Shown: positions 1 to 14,600 of the stretch, piece after piece
Layout of the letters: each line of letters opens with the position of its first letter
Numbering within the stretch: position 1 is the first letter of the stretch
Source of the DNA: Litoditis marina
Lineage: Eukaryota > Nematoda > Chromadorea > Rhabditida > Rhabditidae
DNA length: 64,000 nucleotides
NCBI GenBank assembly: GCA_964036275.1
Contig: OZ038434.1
Location: forward strand, 30,024,425 to 30,088,424
Reading direction: 5' to 3'
The notes under the pieces: model-generated
What the model saw: only the letters and a program-made list of their open reading frames with translations
Told to the model about the DNA's origin: nothing
Databases searched by the model: none
Position numbers and translations under genes: made by a program

Positions 1-3000
1 GTACAAAATGGCTCTCGAGCTGTGGCAGGCACTCGGCTACTGGGCCAACAATGTCATTTTTCTGTTTGCCGGATACACGGTGGGCAGGGAAATGTTCCGA
101 ACACCGGTACGTTTTACACATTTCCCACGTTTTCCACGTTTATGTACTGATCTTCGATTTCAAATGAGAAAAATACAACATTGCTGAGTTTATAATAATT
201 TTGTTGCCTGAACTAAGCGGTCTGTGTACGGAAGAGTATAGGCATAATACTGTTAAGTGTAGAATTTGCGGTGTATCGAATTAAAATTCGAAGGCGGATC
301 GGATATAAATTACCCGTATAACAAAACTGTAACGTTCAAATGAACAGAAACGGGGAGGGGGCTATGCGTCACTCGTCTAACTTTTTTTCCAATTTCAGCA
401 GTCCGTCTCACTGACCACGTACATGCCGATTGTTCACTTTGACATCAACACCCTGATCCAGGGAGTTGTATTGTCTCCCATACCGCTGTTGGCGAGAATC
501 ACGTCGATATACATGTTCTACAAGGTATATAGTGTGTTATCATCGGTACTCCTGAAAATTTAATTTGAAATAAGCGTACTATTTTGTATTTTGAAGTGAT
601 TATACATCTCACAACGAACAAAACAAGCTGTTTCCGCGATGTCAGTACGCAATTTGAAGTTTCTACGTTCTAACATTAAAATTTTCGTTAATCGATCTAC
701 CAGTAATGTTGGGTTTATCATGTCATTTTTTTCAGCTCTACTCCATGATCTCCAGCAAAAAACTGCCACCAAAGTCGGATTTTGTGATTTTGTCGTACGC
801 CGGACTCCGCGGAGCTCTTGGACTGATTCTCGCCTTGGAGTTGACCAAAACGGTAAGTGGTGTTGTAGAACATGATCATGGCTGTATTCGTAGTTAGACC
901 TCGATACACGCCGAAGTCTCTGAAAACCGTTGCAACTTAAAATACGGGATTCGCCAATTTTGCCACATAAAATATCGACGGTCAGCTAGATGTCGCTTGG
1001 ACTGTTTGAAATTCATGAGGAGATGCAGGCTAATTCGACACCAGTATTCAAGCCTGTATCATCTCCGGTATTTTAAGATGCCAGCGTTTTCACAGGTTTA
1101 CGAATTCACTTCGGAAATCGACGGATTCAAACTAAAACATATACCGTAACTCTCGACTTTTTTAGAATGGTCTCGAAGGTTCAGAGGACACCAAAATGAT
1201 TTTGCTGCTCACCTGCTCCTCCACGTTCACTTGTCTAGTGTTCCAAGTAAGTTGGTCACGTTGCTGACAGCAGAGGTGCAAGTTTCAAACTACACAAAAT
1301 CTTTTTTCTTGAATACCTTTTTAGCGCGATCGTTTTTTCTGATACTTGTACTACTCTGAAGTTAAAAACGCAGTTGTTTACCAAAGTTCGCCGAAAACCT
1401 AAGTTGTAAATCAAGGATCCGACTTTTTACCGAGAACTTGATGCCCAATTGTGCATCAATCTTCGATTTCACAACTTATCATCTAGTGTCCAATTTGGTG
1501 CAGCGAACCTTGGCGAACGACTCGGTTTTGAACTTCAGAGTACGACAAATTGAATACCACAACTCTTTCCTGCAGGGTTTGAGTTTTGCCGCCGTAGCCA
1601 CCAAAGAGGGCTCAACGCGGCGCTCCAAATACGTGAAGGACTTTAGCACACGACTCTCTAATCTGGTGGAGAAAAGAGTAAGTTGGGAAACGTCTTCTCT
1701 ACCGCACAATGTTCTTCTTTTATTAATGTTCATTCACAATGTTCATAATATTCATTTTGTAACCTGAACCACCACTATTCGTTTCTTTGTTGGAAGAGAA
1801 CAACTGTTAGCTTGAAATTATGGTCATCACGTAACACATTTTGGGTTGATGAAACATGTAATAACATCATGCACACCTACTCTCGCACGTCTCCAATATG
1901 GGAAATTAAGTACACTTTTGCTATTTCAGGCCCGTACTCTAATGCAAACCCTGGAGGATGACCGAGATTCATATCTGCTGGGAGCTAATTGGAAGATCAT
2001 TCAATATCACCTGAAAGACACCCTACGCAGTCATTCCAATAAAATAGCTAACGAAATGGTGAGAAAGTCGATAATTGTAAATTTTGTAGCCTTGAATTCT
2101 TCTATAATTTTCTCATTCGCACGTATCTGTCAGCTGATTATTTTAGGAAAAAAACAACAATATTGAGAGTGGAAGCATGAAAAGTAAAATAAAATTATTT
2201 TTACACTTGTGAATTTCCAAACTGGTGATTGTGACATTCCAATTATTCAGAAGAATTCTAGTTTGAACACGGTTTGAAGTTTTTGTCAAGTCTACAGTTT
2301 GTGACTTAATTGAGGATCGAGTATTAGTTGGAAGGTATGATGGATAATCAGTTTAATTACATCTAAAAATCAGTTATTCACTACAATCAATCAATACGTA
2401 TATTTAAGTCAAAGTCATCGACTGAACAGTCCGATCCGTGGGAGAACGAAGACGCGATGACCGTTTCCATGAAAGAAACGACGGAGGCAAAGATTGGCAT
2501 CTATGGGGTTCTACTGGCTAGGGTAGGTGGAGTCATTTGGATGCACACTTGATATGACCGCACCGTGCACTTTTTTCTCAACCTTACGCAACTTACGGCT
2601 TCATGGGTAATGAAAGATGTGTGTATAATGCTGTGCCCATATAAAAGTATTATTTTGAGGAGCGAAATCTTGTAAACACCGAACAATTCAGTGTTCGTCC
2701 GCCCTCACTTACGTAAGGATCAGAAGAATGCATATGTGGTCTGTATAGTAGGTGCCAAATTTATAAATTTCTGTCTCTCACTGGAATCGAACCTGCGAGC
2801 AAAAGGGTGGTGGGAGACCGCTAACCACTGCGATATTAGAGGGCATAGGGGCATGTTTTGGAATTAAAGACTTGTGTGCGTACACCGCGGCAAGTGAGGT
2901 ATACAGTACCCTCTCGCCTTTCCGTTGGCGACGACTTTACTGAGTTGCGTAGCTACTAACCTTTTTTGAAGACGTTTTGCATAACGAACCTGAAAATATT

Positions 3001-6000
3001 ATAACAGCATACTCTCAAAGTTCAAGTAGAAGTGTGATATATTATGTGACAAAATTTTCCAGACACGCGACGCGTGGGCACGCGGTGCGGTCTCCGGGGG
3101 TACGGTACATGTGATCGCAGCCCTACTGGAGCACGGAATCGACGAGGGCTCCATTGACGCTGCTGATATTGAAGGTAATTTTCCGAGAGAGTGCCAATGT
3201 CTTTCTAATATTGATTTTCCGAGACATTTCCGGAACCAATCAGCGTCTGGCAAGTATATATGTATAGATGACAATTAAACTGCGAGAAGTTTGCGGCAAT
3301 CTGCGTCTCTCTGACCTGCGCACGCTCTCGTCTACACGGGTACAAATGTACATTATGAGAAACAACTGTGCATCATGAAACATAGTTTCTACGTTTAGAT
3401 GACGGGCAAATACAGAGCTCATTGGTAATGTTTTCGACTAGTATGAAATTGATTCATTTCAGACCATTTGGAACGAATTGAACTTAGTCGACCCTCCTAC
3501 TACCTGAGCAACTTTGCCAATTGGCTGTATGTGAGTTTGTTATAGGGTTCGCTTGTTGTGCCAACAAAATACAAGTTCCATTTTGTACGGAAAATGATGT
3601 ATTCGGATTTCTTTAGTTCATGAAAATGATTCTCGTACGAGTGATTGCGGATATATCGATTATATTTCGATTTCCAGAACATGTCCTGTAATTCTACGTG
3701 CATCAATCGATTCGCGGAGATGGGTCGCCATGAACTCTTCGGGAATGGACAGCCGAGCTACGTGATACCAAGGAATCTCGAAAAGTGAGTTGTGGTTTGT
3801 AATTTTTAGTCTGATCTTTAGCACAGCAGATACGGCAAACGCGGAGATCAAACTACAAATATAGCAGATTCCGAGGAAGCTCAAAAATGAGTTGGTGTCT
3901 CTAGTTGTGGTTTGTAGTTTGGTTTTGGGCATAAATGTTGTATTTCGAGTTTGTAGCTTGAGCTTTACGAATTGACAGATCGAATTTCGAACTCAACAGA
4001 TCATCAACATGCATCGTTTGAGCATTTTTGTTCTGAGCGGCGCGCTATAGAAAATGAACGAGTATCTTTGAAAATTCTAGTATGTTGGGCAGATACAAAA
4101 GTGTTGTCTGGTTCGGTTGTGCTTGTAGCTAGGCTTAGTGTTGAAGCTTGATTTCATTAAGTGCAAATCATACCACAACTCGACTCTTAAAGGTGGTGGG
4201 TTCTGCATACGACAATGCTATCCGTGTACTGGGTCCTAACCGTGCGAGCCGTTTTTAATCCGGTCAGTTTTTTAGTTTGGGACTTTAATTTCTCATTTTC
4301 GAATGATTCTCATTTTCGAATGATGATAGTTTTTCTAGCATAATATAACTCAATATTTTGTGTTTTCTCGGAAATTTTGACCGAGAAACCATCACATCCA
4401 TTGATTGCAATCTAAAACCATTCAGATGTTGTTCAGAGAGTGGATTAGCAAATCATATCTCACGATTCTCTACTGCCAATCAAACTTACGAAACTTTAGC
4501 AATTAGAGTTCAAAGCAAGACGATTATGCGGTGCTTGTGAACTGCTTCGCTGAAAAACAAATCACCTTCGGAAGTTTTCATGTTCAAAGCAGGACTATTG
4601 TGTGAACCAATCCCGTGTCAACGGTGCTTTGAACTGCCATTGACAAATGTATTGCAGTTTAAAGGATTGAACCGTTGCAATTGGACCACTTATTTGTCCT
4701 CCTTCAAATGATCCAAAGTTGTAGTAAACATATCTTTTCAGGATCTACTGGCCTTCTGTGCTGCCCTCCACTGCTGTGTTTGGGTGTTTGCGCTCATCAC
4801 TTTGATCGAATCGATATACATTTGTTATTATGAACAAAAAAGGTGCAAATCTGGCAGCTCGGCAGAAAATCGCGCACCACAGGTATAGTCTATTTCTTTT
4901 CTGCGTGGACGTAGGATTATAACACTTCCAGTACTGTTCTGTACGTAAGAGTCCACGTATGGACCGCAGCATTCCTAAGTAGGACTTGGCAGCGCACCAA
5001 GAAATGTTCAGGCAGTCTTCAATGAGTTATATAGTTTTAGTTTCACGCAATATTTCTCAAATGTCTAGAGGAGGTTCATAGCCCCATTTACAGCACCTAA
5101 TCGAAGACACTGTTGAAAAACTGGGAAATACAGGAATCTTTCTCTGTTTTGCTGTCTTTCTAGTGGAAATTGAACCCTCTGTACTCATTCTGAATATCTG
5201 CTGTGTTTGCTGGTACAACTACAAACTAATCTGCAACATCACCTATTTCAGGCCCTCTACAGCATGTCGGGCGAAGAATTCGTTCAAGCGATGACCACAA
5301 ATGAAACTCGTAGATGCAGGCGGAAGAGCAAGGTAATTGAACATTTTCATTTTTTTTCATTTAAAAAGTACAAAAACATGTTTGTGGTATTGATTTCATG
5401 ATGTTAAATTGATATAACAACCAGTACAATTAGAGAGGTATTAATTGTTGTAGGAAACGCTAGGCGGAGCAGCTAGCGGTACATATAGGTCTGTCTGGTT
5501 GCTTTCCCGTTTGATCTCTGTGCATTCAAGTCGTATCCATGCATATGTGATGAATAAAATGAATAAAATGAGTTCAAATCTGAAACCGTATATGCTGCCT
5601 ATTTTCATATATTTAATGTTTGCCAGTTCGGTAGAGAGTATGTGGGGATTCAAAGAAGGATGATTATGTGGAACAATCTCAACGGTTCAGGCCTTCAACC
5701 AGCAATACATTTTTGAATTTCTGTTTAAAGGACCGATGACACGGGATTGGTTCACATAATCGTCCTGCTTGAAATTTTGGAAAGTGTGAATCGCACTACA
5801 GATCAGTGCATCTTATGCTGTGAGGCAACTTGAATTTGTGGGATCAAACTACGTTTTTAGGAGTACATTCCCGCTATCCTTAGCTCTATTTTGATGTTCG
5901 TCGCTATGTTCATTTCCGTCTACATGCTCAACAAGGGAGAATGCATTCAAAACTCGTATTGTGAGTTTTTTGATAGCATTGATGGTTGAATTTATCTTCC

Positions 6001-8569
6001 TTAGATTCGTACTTCTATTCAGTACTTTTTGAATCGGGTAGAACGAGTCAGAAAAACTTTAACATGCAGTCTGGCACGTGGAAAAGTTTGTAGGTTTGTT
6101 GAATTTCATCTTTTTAAATTTCGCAATTCTATTTTATAATCTCGCAGAACGGGCCAGAAAACTTCAGCAAAAAGTTCGGCACGTGAAAGGTGTGCAATGA
6201 AATCAAATATTATATCACAGACATTTTGTAACAAAATGTTTTCCAGCACCTTGCGTAACCTTGCGGTTTGTACATCTGGGTTGCATTACGCTGTGTGTGA
6301 TGTATCGGCTGTTGAGGGCCACTCCGGTGGCCATAGTATTGCTGTACGAACACTGTCTACACAGAAAGGTGACTAAATAAACGATATTAGGTGAAACAAT
6401 TGGGTTAACCAGAACAAAGTTGAAACACAAATGATTAAATAAACTAAACGTGATAAATACTATCTATGAAGTTGATTATTGACCAAGTTGAAAGTGAGTG
6501 TGGGGTTGGTCGGGGATGGAGCAGTTGGATATAGTTCATTTCATTCCCACTGAGACTCGTTGGCATGGTGCCAAGACTTTTGGATGGCTATTTTTCAGAG
6601 CAAACATAAGTATTTCTAAATTTTTTCAATTCACGTGTTGTTATGAAAGTGGACAAACGCTAACAGAAATTTGAAGTTTTTCGAAAAACTTCGAAGGGGT
6701 GAAAAATAGCCTGGAATTTTCATTGGAACGCTGCCAAGTCTCAGTAGGAATGACCGGTACTATACTAAACAGTTGGCTCTAACGCGCGGTGGGTGTGGTT
6801 TTATTTCACAGCGCTCTATCAATTTTGTAAATGTTGGCGTGTATCAAACTACACCGAAGAATAGCCCCTCCCCCTATATTCTTCCATCGAACACACTTCT
6901 CAAAAGTGCATAAATTGCTTTTGAACCCGTCTCTCCGAAAATGCGTGAAAACGGTCAGAGACTTGGTTTTTTCATGAAGTTGAGAACAAAAGAAAATTCA
7001 AGAAATTTAATAGTTTCTGCAGAACCGATAATTTCGAAATACATAATTTTAGTTCTCCCGCGACCGCATCCGTCTGGCAGTCTTCCACTACCTGCACCAC
7101 CTGATGAAAGTCACCAAGGTCTCCGAGGAGAACTACAGCAAAGAGGCGTACAAAGTGGTCAAGAAGGAAATCAAACGAATCACCAATGTCAGTTTGATTC
7201 AGTTTTTGTGATTGACTGCCAAAAACATTCTGGTTGGTACTTAGTTTGTGTTGCTGCCATGTGAACATGACAGTTGCATGAAATGATGAAATCGTTACTT
7301 AATGAACTTTTTTTTGTTTGGACAACAATACCTACCAACCCCACTTCCCACACTCCTTTCGAAAAGATGGCTTTCACTTCGCCTATCCACAGCTTAGAAG
7401 ATGACTCAATTCTACCAAGAGGTGGAGGGGGGCTCAAGTATGGTGCTCACATTTCCCAACTGGACTCGTTGGCAGCGTGCCAAAAACGTTGGAAGGCTGT
7501 TATTCAGAGAAAACATATATTTTACATACGGTTCCTTGAGTAAGAAAAACCCTTCACAGAAATTTCTATTGTTTTCAAGTATTTCAACATGTTCAAAACC
7601 CGCCCTGGAATTTCATTGGCGAGCTGCCCAAGTCCAGGCGGCGTAGCGAACCGTTCAACCTCATGAGAAGCTCATATGAGTTTCTCATGAGATACCTCAT
7701 GAACTACTCGTGAACTCTCAATGTTGTAGCATAGCAATCAATAGAATCTCATGAGAAGCTCGTGCCAATAGCTCATGAGGCTATCTCGTGAACTTTTGTT
7801 GGGATTTCTACGCCGCCAGTTGGGTAATGTGAGAACTATATAATCTCTACCATCTTCAGTTGGTCGACGGTCTGATGCGTCTCGACTTCAAGGAGCACGT
7901 GGAGGAAATCGACGTGGTTCCCGTGATCAAAACCAGACAGGGCCTCCGGATGATGTCATATCTCATTGAACAGAAACTGGAGGAGTTGAGAACGTGGGTT
8001 CTTATTGATTTTTTGATTTTCGTTTGATTTTCTCAGTTTGAAATTCAAACTTGAATCGATATTTGCAAATTCTACTGGTGATTTGTAATTGTTCCATTGC
8101 AGTTTGGCTCGCGAATTTGAGAGCTTTTTGACAACTTCTCAACTTCTCATGGTTGCTTTCAAAATCACTATTGTTGAAGCACACACGTTTTCTACTTGTA
8201 GTTTGCTTGATGTTGTATTTTGCTCGACATACATTTTTTTTCTGAATTTGACTGTAAGGCACTACAAATCATTGAAAAGGAACGTAGATAAATGTACATG
8301 CATTTCAGCTGGATAGTGTAAAACTACAGGCTTTCTTGTGGTTTTCATTTACCCACCTATTGATTTATCGATTACTGACCAGATAAAGCTCTGAATTTTC
8401 AATGAAACTACCAAATATTGGCTTTTGTTTTCAGTGAGGGTTTCCTGCCAGTCGAGGCAGAAGAAGGCTGGAACGACGCTTGTGACAGTCTGAGAGAACA
8501 AGCAGAATCCATACTGACAGTTCCACAAATCGACTTCGAGTTGGTTTTTATCACTTCTCTCTCTCTCTT

Positions 8570-8600
<31 letters not shown>

Positions 8601-11600
8601 TTCCCTCCCTCCCTTCCTCTATCGCTCCTTTTCTACAATCTCTATATCTCTTTCTCTTGCTTTCACACTCTCAAGTATATCTTTTCGCAAACTCCTCAGC
8701 TTGTTCTCTTTTACAGAAGAAATCAACGAATTCACTTTCTTTTTAATGGAAAACTTACTTCAGACCCCTACTGCGGAAAGCTCGCTGGCTCCAGAAGTTG
8801 AAGTCTTCCAGTCGCGATGCCGTCGTCAAGCTCGTGGCCAAGAGCATGAGAAGCAAACCGGTGAGTGCTTGAGATCACGTCTGAGTTGTAGTTTGATCTG
8901 CGTTATAATCATAACTCTCATCCCAACTACGAGAACTTTTCGAGCAAACTACAAACACATCAGACCGGTAAACGTGGTTGTAGTCATTCAATATGACAAG
9001 TATTTTATGCATTTTTAAAAAATGTGTGCTGTAACATACTGTTTTCTGATGAATAATGTGTAACTGACGCTCAATCGAAAAGAAAACGGTTAAAACGTCA
9101 ATCCACGTTTTGTACCAAGTTTTAGTGTCTGAAACCTTGCTCTATGTTCAGATTGTGCCATATCAACCTAAAAACGACGTGCAGACGGGCGGCACCAAGA
9201 TGTGGTTTATCAAGAAGGGGATTTGCAAGTCAGTTCACTTCTATATATCTTAGTTCGACGAATGAAATCGCGAATATACATTTGATTTCATTTGAATCTT
9301 TTATTCTATTTAGTCAATAATTTTTGCGTTCAGAAAAACTATGTTTTCATCACCGCTGGCTGCAAAAATTATTCAAACTTCATTCTGGTTTTGAAACTAG
9401 TTTTATTCCAACCACTGTACGAACTTGGATATTTTTACGAAACTTAAACCACCATTGCTACAACACAGAGCCACACCATTCGAGCTAACTTGAATTGTGG
9501 AAGAATCTGAAATTGAAGAGAAAATCAATATTTCACCTCCGAGTTGACATCAGAATAGGAATAGAACAAAATTAATCAGAACTCTAGAATCTTCCAACAC
9601 AGAGCCAATAAAAACATCTATATTTTCTCTCAAAAATGGCTAATGTACTTTAGGGTCGTGGAATGGCTCCCGAACAACAAGATTCATCCGCTATTCGAGA
9701 TGACTTTTTTCATTTGAGCTAACTTGAACTATTGAAGACTTTGAATTTAGAAAAGAAATTACAAAAAATCAATCATTCTCTTCAAAAAATCAATAATTTG
9801 AAATTAAAAAATCATTCAGAGTGGTGGAATGGCTCCCGAACAACAAGATCCATCCACATGAGTTCTATCTGGGTCAGGGAGACCTCATTGGAGAGAGAAA
9901 TCTGCTGCTCATCGGCAGCAAAATCGCGCAAATGCCGCTCATGTTCCCTCATCGAAGGTGAGGTGCAGCAGGTTTCTCAAAACAGCGATAGATTTAATTT
10001 TCTCTTACCTTTCGTTCGGATAATTTTTCGTTCTCTATCTGTCTCACAGTCATTGAGCATTTGAGCATGACTCGAACAGGAAATTGATTTCGAGTATCAC
10101 TTTTGAATCGAACCTCAAAAATTCGGAACACGAAACATTAAAAACGAGACTTTTCCTTCTTGAAAAATTTGAAATGGATACATACCCTTCAACTTCAGGT
10201 ACGAAACAAAGACCGTCTGCGAGATGATCGAAATCGATGACGTCACGATGGCTGCTATTCTGAAAACGGACAAGGAAATCTATCGGGAAGTCAGCATCAT
10301 GGTACAATCGGACAGACTGATAGTCGAACTGCGCCATCTTTATCCGTGAGTTCACTTTGTTCATCTTTTTCTTCACGTTGTTTTGAAGTGGTGTTGGTTG
10401 TGTTGTTTGTTGATCACGTGTTTCCTTTCCTCACGTGTTGATTGGGTGTGGATTGAATTTCGTGCAAACCTTCGCAAATGACAACTGCGTTTCTTATTCG
10501 CTATTTCTGTGTTTTGCTGGTTTCTATGTTGAGTATGTTTTCATATCAATTTTTACTGCCGAACTGTTCACCTCAAAGTGTTTCTACATCTCAGAAACAG
10601 TACCTATACGGTTACTCAAACCATAGGCTGTTAATTACAAATTCGCGTTTGGTCGAAACTGTATTGCAACAAATCTAGAGATATAGTGTGCCCCAAAGAG
10701 ACGTCAGACGACGAGAGGGAACATCTACTAATATAAAACCGTTGCTTGGTGTGTGTGTGTGTATGAGGCAAATTGTCCTTTTGGTCTGGAAGTCGGAAAA
10801 TGATGCACTTTGTAGTTGAAGAAGAAAGAAGACGTGGAGATACGTGTAATTTCCTGCTTTCCATTTTCAAACCCTTCGGAATTGGCTGTTGCTAGGATTT
10901 GAGTTTGACAATAGAAACTCCCGCGCTCTTTGTAAATAAGAACATCCGCGCTCTATGTAAAGAATAACTTCCGCGCTTTATGTTAAGGAGAACTCCCGCG
11001 CTCTAATTTAAGGAGAACTCCCGCGCTCTATTTTAAGGGAAACTCCCGCGCTCTATGTTGAGGAGAACTAACGCGCTCTATGTTAAGAAGAACTATCGCG
11101 CTCTATGTTACGGAGAGCTCCCACCTCTTTGTTAAGGAGAACTCGCGCGCTCTATGTTAAAGAGAACTACCGCGCTCTATGTTAAGGAGAACTTCCTCGC
11201 TCTATTTTAAGAAGAACTCCCGCGCTCTAATTTAAGGAGAACTCCCGCGCTCTATTTTAAGGGAAACTCCCGCGCTCTATGTTGAGGAGAACTAACGCGC
11301 TCTATGTTAAGAAGAACTATCGCGCTCTATGTTACGGAGAGCTCCCACCTCTTTGTTAAGGAGAACTTCCTCGCTCTATTTTAAAAAGAACTCCCGCGCT
11401 CTATGTTGAGGAGAACTAACGCGCTCTATGTTAAGGAGAAGTCCGGCGCTCTATTTTAAGGAGAACTCCCGCGCTATAGGTTAAGGAGAACTCCCGCGCT
11501 CTATGTTAAGAAGAACTAACGCGCTCTATGTTAAGAAGAACTAACGCGCTCTATGTTAAGAAGAACTAACGCGCTCTATGTTACGGAGAGCTCCCACCTC

Positions 11601-14600
11601 TTTATTAAGGAGAACTAACGCGCTCTATGTTAAGGAGAACTAACGCGCTCTATGTTAAGAAGAACTAACGCACTCTATGAACTTCCGCGCTCTGAGTTAA
11701 GGGGAGCTCCCGCGCTCAGTGTTAAGGTAAACACTCGCGCTCTATGTTGAGCGAAACTCCCGCGCTCTAAGTTAAGGACAACTTCTGCGCTCTATGTCAA
11801 GCAGAACTCCCGCGCTCTATGTCAAGCAGAACTCCCGCGCTCTATGTCAAGCAGAACTCCCGCGCTCTATGTCAAGAAGAACTCCCGCGCTCTAAGTTAA
11901 GGACAACTTCCGCGCTCTATGTTAAGGAGAACTGCCGCGCTCTATGTCAAGCAGAACTCCCGCGCTCTATGTCAAGCAGAACTCCCGCGCTCTATGTCAA
12001 GCAGCACTCTCGCGCTCTATGTTGAGGAGAACTCCCGCGCTCTATGTTCAGGAGAACTCCCGCGCTCTATGTTAAGGAGAACTCCCGCGCTCTATGTTAA
12101 GGAGAACTCCCGCGCTCTATGTCAAGCAGAACTCCCGCGCTCTATGTCAAGCAGAACTCCCGCGCTCTATGTCAAGCAGAACTCCCGCGCTCTATGTCAA
12201 GAAGAACTCCCGCGCTCTATGTCAAGGAGAACTCCCGCGCTCTATGTTAAGGAGAACTGCCGCGCTCTATGTTAAGGAGAACTAACGCGCTCTATGTTAA
12301 GAAGAACTAACGCACTCTATGAACTTCCGCGCTCTGAGTTAAGGGGAGCTCCCGCGCTCAGTGTTAAGGTAAACACTCGCGCTCTATGTTGAGCGAAACT
12401 CCCGCGCTCTAAGTTAAGGACAACTTCTGCGCTCTATGTCAAGCAGAACTCCCGCGCTCTATGTCAAGCAGAACTCCCGCGCTCTATGTCAAGCAGAACT
12501 CCCGCGCTCTATGTCAAGAAGAACTCCCGCGCTCTATGTCAAGGAGAACTTCCGCGCTCTATGTTAAGGAGAACTGCCGCGCTCTATGTTAAGGAGAACT
12601 CCCGCGCTCTATGTCAAGCAGAACTCCCGCGCTCTATGTCAAGCAGAACTCCCGCGCTCTATGTTGAGGAGAACTCCCGCGCTCTATGTTCAGAAGAACT
12701 CCCGCGCTCTATGTTAAGGAGAACTCCCGCGCTCTATGTTAAGGAGAACTCCCGCGCTCTATGTCAAGCAGAACTCCCGCGCTCTATGTCAAGCAGAACT
12801 CCCGCGCTCTATGTCAAGCAGAACTCCCGCGCTCTATGTCAAGAAGAACTCCCGCGCTCTATGTCAAGGAGAACTCCCGCGCTCTATGTTAAGGAGAACT
12901 GCCGCGCTCTATGTTAAGGAGAACTCCCGCGCTCTATGTCAAGCAGAACTCCCGCGCTCTATGTCAAGCAGAACTCCCGCGCTCTATGTTCAGGAGAACT
13001 CCCGCGCTCTATGTTAAGGAGAACTCCCGCGCTCTATGTTAAGGAGAACTCCCGCGCTCTATGTTAAGGAGAACTCCCGCGCTCTATGTCAAGGAGAACT
13101 TCCGCGCTCTATGTTAAGGAGAACTGCCGCGCTCTATGTTAAGGAGAACTCCCGCGCTCTATGTCAAGCAGAACTCCCGCGCTCTATGTCAAGCAGAACT
13201 CCCGCGCTCTATGTTGAGGAGAACTCCCGCGCTCTATGTTCAGAAGAACTCCCGCGCTCTATGTTAAGGAGAACTCCCGCGCTCTATGTTAAGGAGAACT
13301 CCCGCGCTCTATGTCAAGCAGAACTCCCGCGCTCTATGTCAAGCAGAACTCCCGCGCTCTATGTCAAGCAGAACTCCCGCGCTCTATGTCAAGAAGAACT
13401 CCCGCGCTCTATGTCAAGGAGAACTCCCGCGCTCTATGTTAAGGAGAACTGCCGCGCTCTATGTTAAGGAGAACTCCCGCGCTCTATGTCAAGCAGAACT
13501 CCCGCGCTCTATGTCAAGCAGAACTCCCGCGCTCTATGTTCAGGAGAACTCCCGCGCTCTATGTTAAGGAGAACTCCCGCGCTCTATGTTAAGGAGAACT
13601 CCCGCGCTCTATGTTAAGGAGAACTCCCGCGCTCTATGTTTCTCGACGCAACCACCGACCTAGACTCATCAAGGGAGGGACCCGGGCGTAGCCCGGGGTA
13701 CCTTCCTTGTCAATATATATGACAGCCACGCTGTATAAACAGTAATTTACTGTTTTGCAACGACGCTTGTTCTGAGTATGTCTTTCCGAGGCAGGCTTCA
13801 CTGTGTATAATGAAGTTTGGCTGTGTTGTAGTTTAATCTCGTGAGTTTTCGTAAGAATCGCAAACTGTGGCGTGTTCAAAAATTGAACTATACCTGTTTT
13901 TCAGGAACAAAGAAATAACTCAGGAGAGTTTCTGGGGCGGTTTCAACAGCAAAAACGGGACCCTCATCGAGAAGTTCCAACGATTCGATATTCCCGAGGG
14001 ACGAATCGCCATTCTGGGGTCAGTTTGTGGTTTTTAGTTTGTATGCAGCCACTGTCCTTTTCTGTTCCACTTCTTCTGAGACTCCTACAGTATGATAAAA
14101 ACGTTTTTCTTTCGGTTTTCATTGAGTAAATGTCATAGCGCCAGAAAACAAACTTACGGTCTGTTGTAGGAGTCATGTGAACGTAACGAGAACTACCTAA
14201 GTTTAGGGTTACAAATAATAGTCACTCTATTCCAAACCGCAGTGGTTGTAGTTGGATTCATGGGCGCTTCACGGAGTTTCGAAAGCGTACTGTTTTGACA
14301 TCAGACTACAACCTAAACGACCCTATGGTGTTCTAATTCTAGCTGCTGGACGAACATAACCAACATTTCGGCCGCGAACCAAGTTCGGCAGAACCGAACC
14401 AGCATCCATATTCACGGACCGGCTACCATTTGGGTGGAACCGGCGGATGTCAGAGCAAAAGTTGGTTCTCTGTTGTAAAAACATTTTGTTCAATTGTATA
14501 TTTCTATGTACCAAACATGTGGCCCGGAATCTACGGGTGGAAAATGAAACGAGACCGATCAATTAACATTTCCACCCACATTATTCAGGCATTTCTTGAC

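Noticed and set aside
11819..13567. Several 60-143 codon open frames (LPRSM/ALYVK/NSRALC repeats)
   Set aside because: They are translations of the 25-bp satellite; because 25 is not a multiple of 3 every frame cycles, and stops are rare by chance of the unit.
10905..13640. CRISPR-like regular repeats
   Set aside because: Units are head to tail with no unique spacers, and the setting is a eukaryotic intron.
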